A DNA stretch of 64,000 nt from Comamonas sp. (GCA_031277805.1 JAITLR010000022.1:186001-250000); one strand, 5' to 3'; counted from the stretch's first letter, positions 8,721 through 17,370 are shown. Program-made: numbers and translations. The notes: generated by a model not told the origin, from the letters alone.

Positions 8721-9527
8721 ATGACTTCAGAAACCCTGACCCGCCACGATCAGCATGGCCTGTATCCCGAGCCCCGCACGGTAGAGGATTTCTGCAGCAA
8801 CCTCGCCACCGTGCAGGCGCGTATTGCTGCTGCCTGCCAGCGCGTGGGGCGTGATCCTGCCAGCGTACGCTTGCTGCCCGTCAGCAAGACCAAGCCGCAA
8901 GCCAGCCTGAGCTTGGCTTATGCGGCGGGCTGCCGCTGGCTGGGCGAGAACAAGGTGCAGGAAGCTTTTGGCAAATGGGAGTCCATGCAGGATCTGACTG
9001 ATCTGCACTGGTCGGTCATCGGTCACCTGCAGACCAACAAGGCCAAACTGGTGGCTCGCTTTGCCAGCGAGTTCCAGGCGCTGGACAGCCTGCGCTTGGC
9101 CGAGGCGTTGGATAGGCACCTGCAGGCCCAAGGTCGTTCGCTGGACGTGTTTGTGCAGGTCAATACCTCGGGCGAAGCCAATAAATATGGTTTGAATCCC
9201 GAGGTTGTGCCGGCTTTCATCCGGCAGCTGTCCGTGTTTTCAGCATTGCGCGTGCGTGGTCTGATGACGCTGGCGCTGTTTTCTGCTGAAGCCGAACGGG
9301 TGCGTCAGTGCTTCATTCTCCTGCGTCAGCTGCGCGATCAGTTGCAGCAATGCGCGCCTGTGGGCATGGAGCTGGATGCGCTATCGATGGGAATGTCCGG
9401 CGATTTCGAGATCGCCATCGAGGAGGGCGCTACCGTGGTGCGCGTGGGACAGGCCATTTTTGGCGCACGGGCATTGCCCGATAGCCACTACTGGCCAACT
9501 CGCTTTGATCCGGAAGCGCCGCGCTGA
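8721..9527 (+). CDS. yggS: YggS-family PLP-binding protein (PLP homeostasis)
   Basis: Cytoplasmic PLP-binding protein of the YggS/PLPBP family, which buffers PLP and affects amino acid and B6 balance without known catalytic activity. It has 268 residues. The PLP lysine is Lys56 in VSKTKPQ; other family blocks are GENKVQEAFGKW, WSVIGHLQTNKAK and the C-terminal LSMGMSGDFEIAIEEGATVVRVGQAIFG. I choose ATG 8721 because AGGTGA sits 5 bases upstream; an in-frame ATG at 8715 has no room for a ribosome site. The first ~20 residues extend beyond the usual YggS N terminus. It starts 10 bases after benE, so the two are cotranscribed. Confidence 0.95.
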   Translation: MTSETLTRHDQHGLYPEPRTVEDFCSNLATVQARIAAACQRVGRDPASVRLLPVSKTKPQASLSLAYAAGCRWLGENKVQEAFGKWESMQDLTDLHWSVIGHLQTNKAKLVARFASEFQALDSLRLAEALDRHLQAQGRSLDVFVQVNTSGEANKYGLNPEVVPAFIRQLSVFSALRVRGLMTLALFSAEAERVRQCFILLRQLRDQLQQCAPVGMELDALSMGMSGDFEIAIEEGATVVRVGQAIFGARALPDSHYWPTRFDPEAPR

Positions 9528-9647
9528 ACCTGCCACCCATGGACCGACTGGTGGCGCAATCGCAAGTGGCTTATGCGCGTGTGGTGCATTGCGGTCGCTG
9601 CAAGCCTGCCGTGCCATATCCGGCAGACGCCATTCGCGGAGTTTTTT

Positions 9648-9673
9648 CCGCTGGCTCATGGCAGCGGTTTTTT
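9648..9673 (+). terminator. Terminator of the benE-yggS unit
   Basis: Stem CCGCTG/CAGCGG with an 8-base loop followed by TTTTTT, 120 bases past yggS. Confidence 0.75.
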
Positions 9674-9690
9674 GATGGCGCAAGGCGGGC

Positions 9691-10797
9691 TTACTTGCCA
9701 GAGCCTTCGATCACCTTGGGTACGCGCGGCGTCACATGGCACATCAGTTCATAGCCCAGCGTGCCGGCCGCAGCCGCCACCTCGTCGATGGGTAGCACAG
9801 CCCCATTGCTGGCGCGGCCCCAGAGTGTGACTTCGCTGCCCAGTCTGGCCTTGGGCACGGGGCTCAGGTCCACGGCCATCATGTCCATGCTGACGCGACC
9901 CAGTGTGCGGGTGCGCACGCCGTCCACCAGCACAGGTGTTCCCGTGGGGCAGACGCGAGGATAGCCATCCGCGTAGCCGCAGGCCACCACACCCAGGCGC
10001 AAAGGTGCTTCGGCCTTGAACCTGGAGCCATAGCCGACGCAGTCGCCGGCCTTCAGATCCTGGGTGGCGATGATCCTGGATGACAGGGTCATCGTGGGCT
10101 GCAGGTCCCAGTGGGCGATGTCGTGCGTGGGGAAGTCGGGCGAGCTGCCATAGAGCACGATGCCGGGGCGCACCCAGTCGCAGCGCACATTGCCCTCCGT
10201 GCCATACCGCAAGGTCGCGGCGCTGTTGCTGATGCTGCGCTCGCCAGGCAGATCCAGCGTGGTTTCGTGAAAGACCTGGAGCTGATGGTCCATGCCATGG
10301 TCCACATCGGCATCGCTGAAATGGGTCATGAAGGAGATTTCATCGACCTGGGGCAGGGCGTTCAGCCGCGCATAAGCCGCACGAAAACGCTCGGGTGTGA
10401 AGCCCAGGCGGTTCATGCCGCTGTTCATCTTGAGGAAGATGCGGTGGCCGGCCTGGGTCTTGTGGGCGGCCAGCCAGTCGATCTGTTCGTCGCAGTGCAC
10501 GGCATGCCATAGCGACAGGCGTGAGCACAGTTCCAGGTCGCGCGGTTCGAACACGCCTTCGAGCAACAGAATGGGGCCGCGCCAGCCCAGAGCGCGCAGG
10601 CGCTGGGCTTCTTCAAGGTCCAGCATGGCAAAGCCGTCCGTCGCTCGCAGACCCTCAAACACGTTTTCGATACCGTGGCCATAAGCGTTGGCTTTGACGA
10701 CAGACCACAATTTGGCATCGGGGACGGCTTGCCGCACTCGCTCCAGATTGTGGCGAACGGCTTCAGGATGAATGGTGGCGATGATGGGACGGGGCAT
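9691..10797 (-). CDS. alr: Alanine racemase
   Basis: Fold-type III PLP enzyme that interconverts L- and D-alanine for peptidoglycan. It has 368 residues. The PLP lysine is Lys35 in VVKANAYGHG; the catalytic tyrosine of the second domain lies in VGYGSRF, followed by CGYADGYPR and RVSMDMM. The ATG start (MPRPIIA) follows GAGAAA; a TTG four codons earlier is less likely. It is divergent from lplT. Being a second PLP enzyme next to the MocR/YggS locus may be coincidence. Confidence 0.96.
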   Translation of the reverse strand: MPRPIIATIHPEAVRHNLERVRQAVPDAKLWSVVKANAYGHGIENVFEGLRATDGFAMLDLEEAQRLRALGWRGPILLLEGVFEPRDLELCSRLSLWHAVHCDEQIDWLAAHKTQAGHRIFLKMNSGMNRLGFTPERFRAAYARLNALPQVDEISFMTHFSDADVDHGMDHQLQVFHETTLDLPGERSISNSAATLRYGTEGNVRCDWVRPGIVLYGSSPDFPTHDIAHWDLQPTMTLSSRIIATQDLKAGDCVGYGSRFKAEAPLRLGVVACGYADGYPRVCPTGTPVLVDGVRTRTLGRVSMDMMAVDLSPVPKARLGSEVTLWGRASNGAVLPIDEVAAAAGTLGYELMCHVTPRVPKVIEGSGK

Positions 10798-10929
10798 GGT
10801 TTTTCTCAATCAGACCAGTGGGATTCTGGCACTCCCGGCAGAAGCCTGCGTGATATAACCGCCAGTCACTTGCCACAGGGTCTCTTATTTCACCTGCATT
10901 GGTCCAGCCAGTGCCGGTTCAGCTAATTC

Positions 10930-12231
10930 ATGAAGCGCGGTTTCTACACCATCATGTCAGCGCAGTTTTTCAGCTCGCTGGCAGACAACGCCTTGTTCGT
11001 GACCGCTGTTGAGCTGTTGCGCGCCAATGGTGCACCCGAGTGGCAACGTGCTGCCCTGGTGCCCATGTTCGCTCTGTTCTATGTGGTCCTGGCGCCCTTT
11101 GTCGGAGCGTTTGCCGACGCCTTGCCCAAAGGCCGGGTCATGCTCATCAGCAATGCCATCAAGGTGGTGGGCTGTCTGATGATGCTTTTCGGCCAGCACC
11201 CACTGATGGCCTATGCGGTCATCGGCCTGGGGGCTGCGGCCTATTCGCCCGCCAAGTACGGCATCCTGACCGAGCTGTTGCCCGCATCCCAGCTGGTCAA
11301 GGCCAATGGCTGGATCGAGGGGCTGACCATCACCTCCATCATCCTGGGCGTGCTGGTGGGCGGCCAGCTGGTCGGGCCGACGATCGCCGACCATCTGCTG
11401 GCGCTGGACTTCCCGTACTTCGATACCGGCATAGATACGCCAGCCGAGGCGGCCATCGCCGTGCTCATCTTCATCTACGCGCTGGCGGCCTGGTTCAATC
11501 TGCATATTCCGCTGACCGGCGTGGCCATGCGCCCGCTGCGCCAGGACCCGGACAAGAGCCTGATGGCCAATGTGCTGGGGCTGTTGCCCGATTTCTGGCG
11601 CTGCAGCAAGCGCCTGTGGGCCGACAAGCTGGGCCAGATTTCGCTGTCGACCACCACGCTGTTCTGGGGAGCCTCGGGCAATCTGCGCTACATCGTGCTG
11701 GCCTGGGGGGCAGCGGCTCTGGGCTACAGCACCACCCAGGCCTCGGCCCTGGTGGGCGTGGTGGCCATAGGCACGGCCGTGGGCGCCGTCATTGCCTCCA
11801 TGCGCATGCGTCTGGACAATGCCACGCGAGTCATTCCTCTGGGCGTGCTCATGGGCTTGCTCGTGGTCTGCATGATCTTCATCAGCAATCTGTGGGTGGC
11901 CGTGCCATTCCTGATCGTGCTGGGCGGCTTGGGCGGCTTCCTGGTGGTGCCCATGAATGCGCTGCTGCAGCATCGTGGCCACAATCTGATGGGCGCGGGC
12001 CGCTCGATCGCCGTGCAGAACTTCAACGAGCAGCTCGCCATCCTGGCCATGGGCGCGTTCTACAGCCTGTCCACCAAGATGGGTCTCACGGCCTTTGGTG
12101 CGATCACGGTTTTCGGCCTGCTGGTGGCCGGCTCCATGGTGCTGATCGGCATGTGGCACCGTTATAACTGCAGGCAACATCCTCAGGAAGTGGAAAAGCT
12201 GCTGGAAGTCGCCCGCCGCGATTGTCATTAA
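10930..12231 (+). CDS. lplT: Lysophospholipid transporter LplT
   Basis: Major facilitator protein that flips lysophospholipids across the inner membrane for re-acylation. It has 433 residues with about 12 membrane segments. Characteristic blocks are GFYTIMSAQFFSSLADNALF at the N terminus, AAYSPAKYGILTELLP, and GAGRSIAVQNFNEQ near the C terminus. The usual partner aas (acyltransferase/ligase) is not adjacent here. It is divergent from alr, as is often seen in Burkholderiales. Confidence 0.94.
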   Translation: MKRGFYTIMSAQFFSSLADNALFVTAVELLRANGAPEWQRAALVPMFALFYVVLAPFVGAFADALPKGRVMLISNAIKVVGCLMMLFGQHPLMAYAVIGLGAAAYSPAKYGILTELLPASQLVKANGWIEGLTITSIILGVLVGGQLVGPTIADHLLALDFPYFDTGIDTPAEAAIAVLIFIYALAAWFNLHIPLTGVAMRPLRQDPDKSLMANVLGLLPDFWRCSKRLWADKLGQISLSTTTLFWGASGNLRYIVLAWGAAALGYSTTQASALVGVVAIGTAVGAVIASMRMRLDNATRVIPLGVLMGLLVVCMIFISNLWVAVPFLIVLGGLGGFLVVPMNALLQHRGHNLMGAGRSIAVQNFNEQLAILAMGAFYSLSTKMGLTAFGAITVFGLLVAGSMVLIGMWHRYNCRQHPQEVEKLLEVARRDCH

Positions 12232-12264
12232 AGCCTGCGGCCGCAATGGCTGCAGAAATATTGA

Positions 12265-12311
12265 ATTGATAGCTTCTAGCGCTTGATAGACGGGCGCTAG
12301 AAGCCTTTTTT
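12265..12311 (+). terminator. Terminator of lplT built from a dispersed GATAGC-type repeat
   Basis: Perfect 11-bp inverted repeat (GCTTCTAGCGC at 12272-12282, GCGCTAGAAGC at 12294-12304) followed by a T run that ends directly at the ATG of the next gene. It begins with ATTGATAGC, the signature of the repeat family seen at about ten other places in the window. Confidence 0.85.
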
Positions 12312-13199
12312 ATGCATAGTCCATTGCCTGTCTTCGCGCTGTTGCTCAATGCTCTGATCTGGGGGCTTTCCTGGTGGCCGTTTCGTGCCATGCACCAGGC
12401 AGGCCTGCACCCGCTGTGGGCCACGGCCTTTATGTATGCGCTGGTGTTGGCAGGCTTGCTGTGTCTGCGCCCCGCCGCGCTGAAGCAGGCCTGGAAATAC
12501 CCGGTGCTGATCCTGCTGGCCGCCAGCTCGGGCCTGAACAATATGGCTTTCAACTGGGCCGTGACGGTGGGCGACGTGGTGCGCGTGATCCTGCTGTTCT
12601 ATCTGATGCCTGCCTGGGCCGTGCTGCTGGCCTGGAAGCTGCTGGGCGAAAAGCCTACGCCCATGGCATTGCTGCGTCTGCTGCTGGCATTCGGTGGTGT
12701 GGTGCTGGTGCTGCTGCCGGCCGACGCATCGCTGTCCGGGCTGTTTGCCGGGCTATCGCTGGCCGACGGGCTGGCGGTATTCGGCGGCTTCATGTTTGCG
12801 CTGACCAATGTGCTGCTGCGCCGCTTTCAGAGCATTCCTGCGCAGGCCCGCATGCTGGCCATGTTTGCCGGCTGCATGTGCATGGGGCTGATGACTGCGC
12901 TGGCGGCCAGCAGCCTGGGCGTGGTGCCGGCTTTTCCGGCCTTGGACAGCAACTGGGTAATGGTGGCCCTGGGCCTGGCCGTATTGCTGATGCTGGGCAA
13001 CTGGGCGCTGCAGTTTGGCGCAGCGCGCCTGCCGTCGGGCGTGACCTCGGTGGTCATGCTCTCCGAGGTGGTGTTTGCCAGCGTTTCCTCGGTGCTGATT
13101 GCCCATGAAACCTTGTCGGGGCGCACGCTGGCCGGTGGTGCGCTCATCATGGGAGCGGCATTGCTGGCGTCTCTGGGTAATCTCAGAAAACAGAGGTAA
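12312..13199 (+). CDS. EamA-family drug/metabolite transporter
   Basis: A 295-residue inner-membrane permease of the DMT superfamily, with ten predicted membrane helices as two EamA repeats (about residues 5-135 and 150-290). The second repeat shows the typical LPSGVTSVVMLSEVVFA. The substrate cannot be told from sequence. The ATG follows immediately after the T run of a strong terminator and lacks a Shine-Dalgarno sequence, so either translation is unusual or a later start (Met20 in the sequence WPFRAMHQ) is used. Confidence 0.88.
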   Translation: MHSPLPVFALLLNALIWGLSWWPFRAMHQAGLHPLWATAFMYALVLAGLLCLRPAALKQAWKYPVLILLAASSGLNNMAFNWAVTVGDVVRVILLFYLMPAWAVLLAWKLLGEKPTPMALLRLLLAFGGVVLVLLPADASLSGLFAGLSLADGLAVFGGFMFALTNVLLRRFQSIPAQARMLAMFAGCMCMGLMTALAASSLGVVPAFPALDSNWVMVALGLAVLLMLGNWALQFGAARLPSGVTSVVMLSEVVFASVSSVLIAHETLSGRTLAGGALIMGAALLASLGNLRKQR

Positions 13200-13203
13200 A
13201 AAG

Positions 13204-13246
13204 GCTGCAGCGCTTTCCCACCAAGCGCTGACAGCTCTGTTTTTGA
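13204..13246. terminator. Bidirectional terminator / GATAGC-type repeat
   Basis: The inverted repeat GCTGCAGCGCTT/AAGCGCTGACAGC is followed by TCTGTTTTTG on the plus strand and by CCTTTTT on the minus strand. It sits between two convergent genes (DMT transporter and AmiS/UreI channel). Confidence 0.7.
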
Positions 13247-13249
13247 TAG

Positions 13250-13765
13250 TCAGACCAGCTTTCCTGCCAGAACCAGATAGCCAGGCAGCCAGCCTGTCAG
13301 AACCCCCTGCGCAATGCACAGCCAGCCCGTAGGGCGGTCGATGCGCTTTTGCAGGGCCAGCAGCACAAAGAACAAGCCCCAGAGCACAGCCCAGGCGGCC
13401 CAGTTGATGCCCATCCACCAGTCCAGCGTGGAATGCGCACCAGCCAGCGTGTCCAGTGCCACAGGCACGGCGGTGATGGCAATGAACAGGCTGAACCAGC
13501 CCAGGCCACGGCCATCGGCGCCGCTGAAGCGGTTGAACGCCACCCACAGGTAGGTGAAGGCAAACAGCAGGGTCAGCGCGCCGCCCTTGACGGAGGCCGC
13601 GTCAGCCGAGGGACCGAAGATGCTGGCCATGCCAATGCATAGCGACACCACACCCGTGAAGATGTTGATGACCCAGATTTCCTTGTCGGCAATGCGCCCC
13701 AGCATCCACAGACCATTCAGGCACAACACGGCGCCCACGTAGAACAACGACAAACCCAACCACAT
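13250..13765 (-). CDS. AmiS/UreI-family transporter (urea/amide channel type)
   Basis: A 171-residue inner-membrane protein with six predicted helices; its length and the blocks MWLGLSLFYVGAVLCLNG, FTYLWVAFNRF and GINWAAWAVLWGLFF fit the AmiS/UreI family of urea and short-chain amide channels. The start ATG follows AAGGAG. No urease or amidase gene is near, so the substrate is open. It is convergent with the DMT gene and lies downstream of the GAF-Fis regulator on the same strand with a 113-base gap. Confidence 0.88.
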   Translation of the reverse strand: MWLGLSLFYVGAVLCLNGLWMLGRIADKEIWVINIFTGVVSLCIGMASIFGPSADAASVKGGALTLLFAFTYLWVAFNRFSGADGRGLGWFSLFIAITAVPVALDTLAGAHSTLDWWMGINWAAWAVLWGLFFVLLALQKRIDRPTGWLCIAQGVLTGWLPGYLVLAGKLV

Positions 13766-13878
13766 ATGCGCTCCTTGACTGCACGCTGGTGCAGCGCGGG
13801 CAGGATTTTGGGGCCGGGCGGGTTGGGCTGTAACGGTGGAGAAACGCAAAAGAGCCTTGCGTCCTGGTCAGGAATGAG

Positions 13879-15054
13879 TCAGAAATGATCGTCCCGATCG
13901 CCGCGCAGGCGGCGGTACAGCGTGCCACGCGAGATGCCCAGGGCTCGGGCGGCCTGGGAGACATTGCCGCCATGGTGATCCAGCGTTTCCTTGATCAACT
14001 GTGCACTGTGCTCACGCAACGTAGCCTGAGGCTGGGCTTCGGTGACAGCAGTTGGTTGGGTGGCGAGGGCGCTGGTGTCATCTTCTGCGGTGCTGGTGTC
14101 CAGGTGCGTGCCCAGGCCGTGCGAGGTTTGCAGCTGCACCTGCATCCAGACGCCCAGACCGCTGGTCAGACGCAGCGGTGAGGGGACGGACTGACTGCTC
14201 AGGCGCAGCAAATGGGTTAGGTCATGGCCCAGCAGTTCCTGCACGTTGCATGTCCCAGGCCCGAGCTGGCCGATGAGCTGGGCGGCAGTCCCGTTCATCC
14301 AGGCGACGCGGCCATCGGCAGCCACCCCCATCAGGGCCTGCAGCGGCGTGTGCAGCAGTGCTGGCGTCACCTGAAAGCGCAGCACCAGATGCTCGTGTGA
14401 CTGTGCCTGCAGCAAGGTGTTTTCTATGGTCGTGGCGTACATGCCGACCACGGGGCTGGCGTCGAAGCTGAAATGCTGCTCCTCCACCATCAGATTGAGT
14501 ATCCCGGCCAGGCGGCCGTGCACATCGCGTATGGGCGCGGCTGCGCAGCGGAAGGCGTGCAGCTCGTCGAAATAGTGCTCGCTGTTGGTGACGGTGCAGG
14601 CCTGGCCGGTGGCGGCGACGATGCCGGGTGCGTTCGTGCCCATGGCCTGCTCGGACATGTTCAGGCCGACCCGCTCGTCACGGGGCCGCATGGCCGCCGG
14701 GGAAACATGGAGCACGATGCCCTTGTCGTCCGTCAGCATCACGCGCGTGCCGGTGCCCGCCAGCGCCTGCTCCAGTGGCGGCAACTCGTGCTGCAGCGCC
14801 AGCAGCAGGCTGCGGCAGCGCTCCTGTGTGGCATGCAACCGGCTGGGGCTGACGGGGGCGAGTGACAGCCCTCGTCCATGGCAGTGCTGGCGCTGGCTGC
14901 GCAGCCAGGACTGGATGACGGCCTCGCTGACCAGACCAGAGGGGCGTATGCCGGCTTCGAAGAACTGGCGGCGCGCCTGCAAGGCCCGCTCCGCCCCGGT
15001 GCTTGAGAAGCACTGCTGTAGCGCGTCCATCGCGCGTGGCTCGCCAACGTTCAT
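13879..15054 (-). CDS. GAF/Fis-type regulator lacking the AAA+ domain (AcoR-like)
   Basis: A 391-residue regulator. Residues ~80-240 are a GAF-type sensor like that of AcoR (LTDDKGIVLHVS, GTNAPGIVAATGQ, FRCAAAPIRDVHGRLAGILNL), followed by a region with VAADGRVAWMNGTAAQLIG that looks PAS-like, and a C-terminal Fis-type helix-turn-helix (GGNVSQAARALGISRGTLYRRL). The central sigma-54-interacting ATPase domain of AcoR is absent: no Walker A and no GAFTGA motif occur. It therefore cannot remodel sigma-54 and may act as a classical activator or repressor. It is divergent from qhEDH, the likely target. Confidence 0.9.
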   Translation of the reverse strand: MNVGEPRAMDALQQCFSSTGAERALQARRQFFEAGIRPSGLVSEAVIQSWLRSQRQHCHGRGLSLAPVSPSRLHATQERCRSLLLALQHELPPLEQALAGTGTRVMLTDDKGIVLHVSPAAMRPRDERVGLNMSEQAMGTNAPGIVAATGQACTVTNSEHYFDELHAFRCAAAPIRDVHGRLAGILNLMVEEQHFSFDASPVVGMYATTIENTLLQAQSHEHLVLRFQVTPALLHTPLQALMGVAADGRVAWMNGTAAQLIGQLGPGTCNVQELLGHDLTHLLRLSSQSVPSPLRLTSGLGVWMQVQLQTSHGLGTHLDTSTAEDDTSALATQPTAVTEAQPQATLREHSAQLIKETLDHHGGNVSQAARALGISRGTLYRRLRGDRDDHF

Positions 15055-15089
15055 GTCTCAATCCAGGCTGTCCGAAGGAGCACTCAATG

Positions 15090-15106
15090 TGTCCCGCAAT
15101 GGAACA
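15090..15106. promoter_or_regulatory. Candidate operator upstream of qhEDH
   Basis: Inverted repeat TGTCCC-GCAAT-GGAACA (5 of 6 positions paired) in the 138-base gap between the divergent GAF-Fis regulator and the ethanol dehydrogenase. The shape, two 6-base arms with 5-base spacing, suits a Fis-type HTH dimer. Confidence 0.4.
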
Positions 15107-15192
15107 GTTCGAGCCTGGGGAAATCCCGATCATGAAGAAAAGCGAGGGATACACCATGCTTTGGGGCATAGAAATCACAACAGGAGACCTCG

Positions 15193-17319
15193 ATGGAATC
15201 GCTGATCGACAACTCTCGCGGACGGCCAAGCCGCGCGGCCTGGATACTGGCTGCGTGTCTGGGGACCACGGCGGCTTTCGTGCAGGCCCAGCCTGCGGCA
15301 CAGGCCGCTGCCGCGGTGCAGGGCGTCGATGGCGCTTACATCCGCGCCAATACTGCCAGGACACCCGACTGGCCCACCACCGGCGTTGACTATGCCGAAA
15401 CCCGTTACAGCCGTCTCGACCAGATCAACGCCGCCAACGTCAAGGACCTGGGTCTGGCATGGTCGTACAACCTCGAATCCACGCGCGGGGTGGAGGCCAC
15501 GCCTGTCGTCGTGGACGGCATCATGTATGTCACGGCCTCGTGGAGCGTGGTGCACGCCATCGACACCCGCACCGGCAACAAGATCTGGACCTATGACCCG
15601 CAGATTGACCGCAGCACCGGTTTCAAGGGTTGCTGCGACGTGGTCAACCGCGGTGTGGCGCTGTGGAAGGGCAAGGTCTTTGTGGGTGCGTGGGACGGTC
15701 GCCTGATCGCATTGGATGCAGCCACCGGCAAGGAGGTCTGGCACAAGAATACCTTCGAGGGGCAAAAGGGCTCACTGACCATCACCGGCGCGCCGCGTGT
15801 GTTCAAGGGCAAGGTCATCATCGGCAACGGCGGTGCTGAATATGGCGTGCGCGGCTACATCACGGCCTATGACGCCGAGACCGGCGAGCAGAAATGGCGC
15901 TGGTTCAGCGTGCCCGGCGATCCGTCCAAACCCTTCGAGGACGAATCCATGAAGCGCGCGGCCAAGACCTGGGACCCCAGCGGCAAGTGGTGGGAAGCCG
16001 GCGGCGGCGGCACCATGTGGGACAGCATGACCTTTGATGCCGAGCTCAACACCATGTATGTGGGCACGGGCAATGGCTCGCCCTGGTCGCACAAGGTGCG
16101 CAGCCCCAAGGGCGGTGACAACCTGTACCTGGCTTCCATCGTGGCCCTGGACCCCGACACCGGCAAATACAAGTGGCACTATCAGGAAACGCCGGGCGAC
16201 AACTGGGATTACACCTCCACCCAGCCCATGATCCTGGCCGACATCAAGATCGCCGGCAAGCCGCGCAAGGTCATACTGCATGCGCCCAAGAACGGCTTCT
16301 TCTTCGTGCTCGACCGCACCAATGGAAAGTTCATCTCGGCCAAGAACTTCGTGCCCGTGAACTGGGCCAGCGGCTACGACAAGAACGGCAAGCCCATCAA
16401 TATCGCTGCGGCACGCGACGGCAGCAAACCCGAGGACGCGATTCCCGGCCCTTACGGTGCGCACAACTGGCACCCCATGTCCTTCAATCCCAAGACTGGC
16501 CTGGTGTACCTGCCTGCGCAGAACGTGCCCGTCAACCTGATGGACGACAAGAACTGGGAGTTCAACCAGGCCGGCCCGGGCAAACCCCAGTCGGGCACCG
16601 GCTGGAACACGGCCAAGTTCTTCAATGCCGAGCCGCCCAAGAGCAAGCCCTTTGGCCGCCTGCTGGCCTGGGACCCTGTTGCGCAAAAGGCCGCATGGAG
16701 CGTGGAGCATGTCTCGCCCTGGAACGGCGGCACTCTGACCACGGCAGGCAATGTGGTGTTCCAGGGCACGGCGGATGGCCGCTTTGTGGCCTATAACGCT
16801 GCCAGTGGCGAAAAGCTGTGGGAAGCGCCCACGGGCACCGGCGTGGTGGCCGCGCCCAGCACCTATATGGTGGACGGCAAGCAGTATGTCTCGGTGGCCG
16901 TTGGCTGGGGTGGTGTCTACGGTCTGGCTGCGCGTGCCACCGAGCGCCAGGGTCCGGGTACGGTCTACACCTTCGCCGTGGGCGGCAAGGCCAAGATGCC
17001 GGACTTCGTGGCCCAGCGCGCGGGCCAGTTGCTGCAGGGCGTGAAATACGACCCCGCCAAGGTTGAGGCCGGCACCTTGCTGTACGTGGCCAACTGCGTG
17101 TTCTGTCACGGTGTGCCGGGCGTGGACCGCGGCGGCAATATTCCCAATCTGGGCTATATGGACGCGAGCTATATCGAGAACCTGCCCAATTTCATCTTCA
17201 AGGGCCCGGCCATGGCGCGCGGCATGCCGGACTTCACGGGCAAGCTGTCGGGCGATGACGTGGAGTCCATCAAGGCCTTCATCCAGGGCACGGCGGACGC
17301 TATCCGGCCCAAGAACTGA
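15193..17319 (+). CDS. qheDH: Quinohemoprotein ethanol dehydrogenase (PQQ- and heme c-containing)
   Basis: Soluble periplasmic type II alcohol dehydrogenase that oxidises ethanol and other alcohols to aldehydes. It has 708 residues: a signal peptide to about residue 31, an eight-bladed PQQ propeller domain, and a C-terminal cytochrome c domain with heme motif Cys635-Val-Phe-Cys-His639. The vicinal disulfide pair is Cys147-Cys148 and the catalytic base Asp339 (308 in mature numbering) lies in GDNWDYTST. These match the structurally known Comamonas testosteroni enzyme. Tryptophan-docking blade motifs recur. The ATG follows CAGGAG. It heads an operon with an aldehyde dehydrogenase. Azurin (58860-59315) is a plausible electron acceptor. 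PQQ synthesis genes are not in the window. Confidence 0.97.
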   Translation: MESLIDNSRGRPSRAAWILAACLGTTAAFVQAQPAAQAAAAVQGVDGAYIRANTARTPDWPTTGVDYAETRYSRLDQINAANVKDLGLAWSYNLESTRGVEATPVVVDGIMYVTASWSVVHAIDTRTGNKIWTYDPQIDRSTGFKGCCDVVNRGVALWKGKVFVGAWDGRLIALDAATGKEVWHKNTFEGQKGSLTITGAPRVFKGKVIIGNGGAEYGVRGYITAYDAETGEQKWRWFSVPGDPSKPFEDESMKRAAKTWDPSGKWWEAGGGGTMWDSMTFDAELNTMYVGTGNGSPWSHKVRSPKGGDNLYLASIVALDPDTGKYKWHYQETPGDNWDYTSTQPMILADIKIAGKPRKVILHAPKNGFFFVLDRTNGKFISAKNFVPVNWASGYDKNGKPINIAAARDGSKPEDAIPGPYGAHNWHPMSFNPKTGLVYLPAQNVPVNLMDDKNWEFNQAGPGKPQSGTGWNTAKFFNAEPPKSKPFGRLLAWDPVAQKAAWSVEHVSPWNGGTLTTAGNVVFQGTADGRFVAYNAASGEKLWEAPTGTGVVAAPSTYMVDGKQYVSVAVGWGGVYGLAARATERQGPGTVYTFAVGGKAKMPDFVAQRAGQLLQGVKYDPAKVEAGTLLYVANCVFCHGVPGVDRGGNIPNLGYMDASYIENLPNFIFKGPAMARGMPDFTGKLSGDDVESIKAFIQGTADAIRPKN

Positions 17320-17334
17320 GCCTGTACTTCACCA

Positions 17335-17370
17335 CGCCGGTGCGCCTGAGCGGTGCACCGGCGGCCTTTT
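17335..17370 (+). terminator. Hairpin between qhEDH and aldehyde dehydrogenase
   Basis: Stem CGCCGGTG/CACCGGCG followed by GCCTTTTG. The T run is short, so it may attenuate transcription or protect the upstream message rather than fully terminate. Confidence 0.45.

Noticed and set aside
10957..12246. Minus-strand frame covering lplT
   Set aside because: His/Gln-rich antisense composition typical of shadows in this genome; lplT is a clear MFS gene.
15101..15116. Sigma-54-like GG-N10-GC sequence upstream of qhEDH
   Set aside because: The GG and GC match, but the rest is poor and the adjacent regulator lacks the ATPase needed to activate sigma-54.
15108..15192. Possible PqqA-like leader peptide before qhEDH
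   Set aside because: A short frame with MKKSEGYTMLWG exists, but it lacks the Glu-x3-Tyr pattern of PqqA and runs into the qhEDH gene out of frame.
15772..17109. Minus-strand frame opposite qhEDH
   Set aside because: Shadow of a gene with strong third-position GC bias; no motif.
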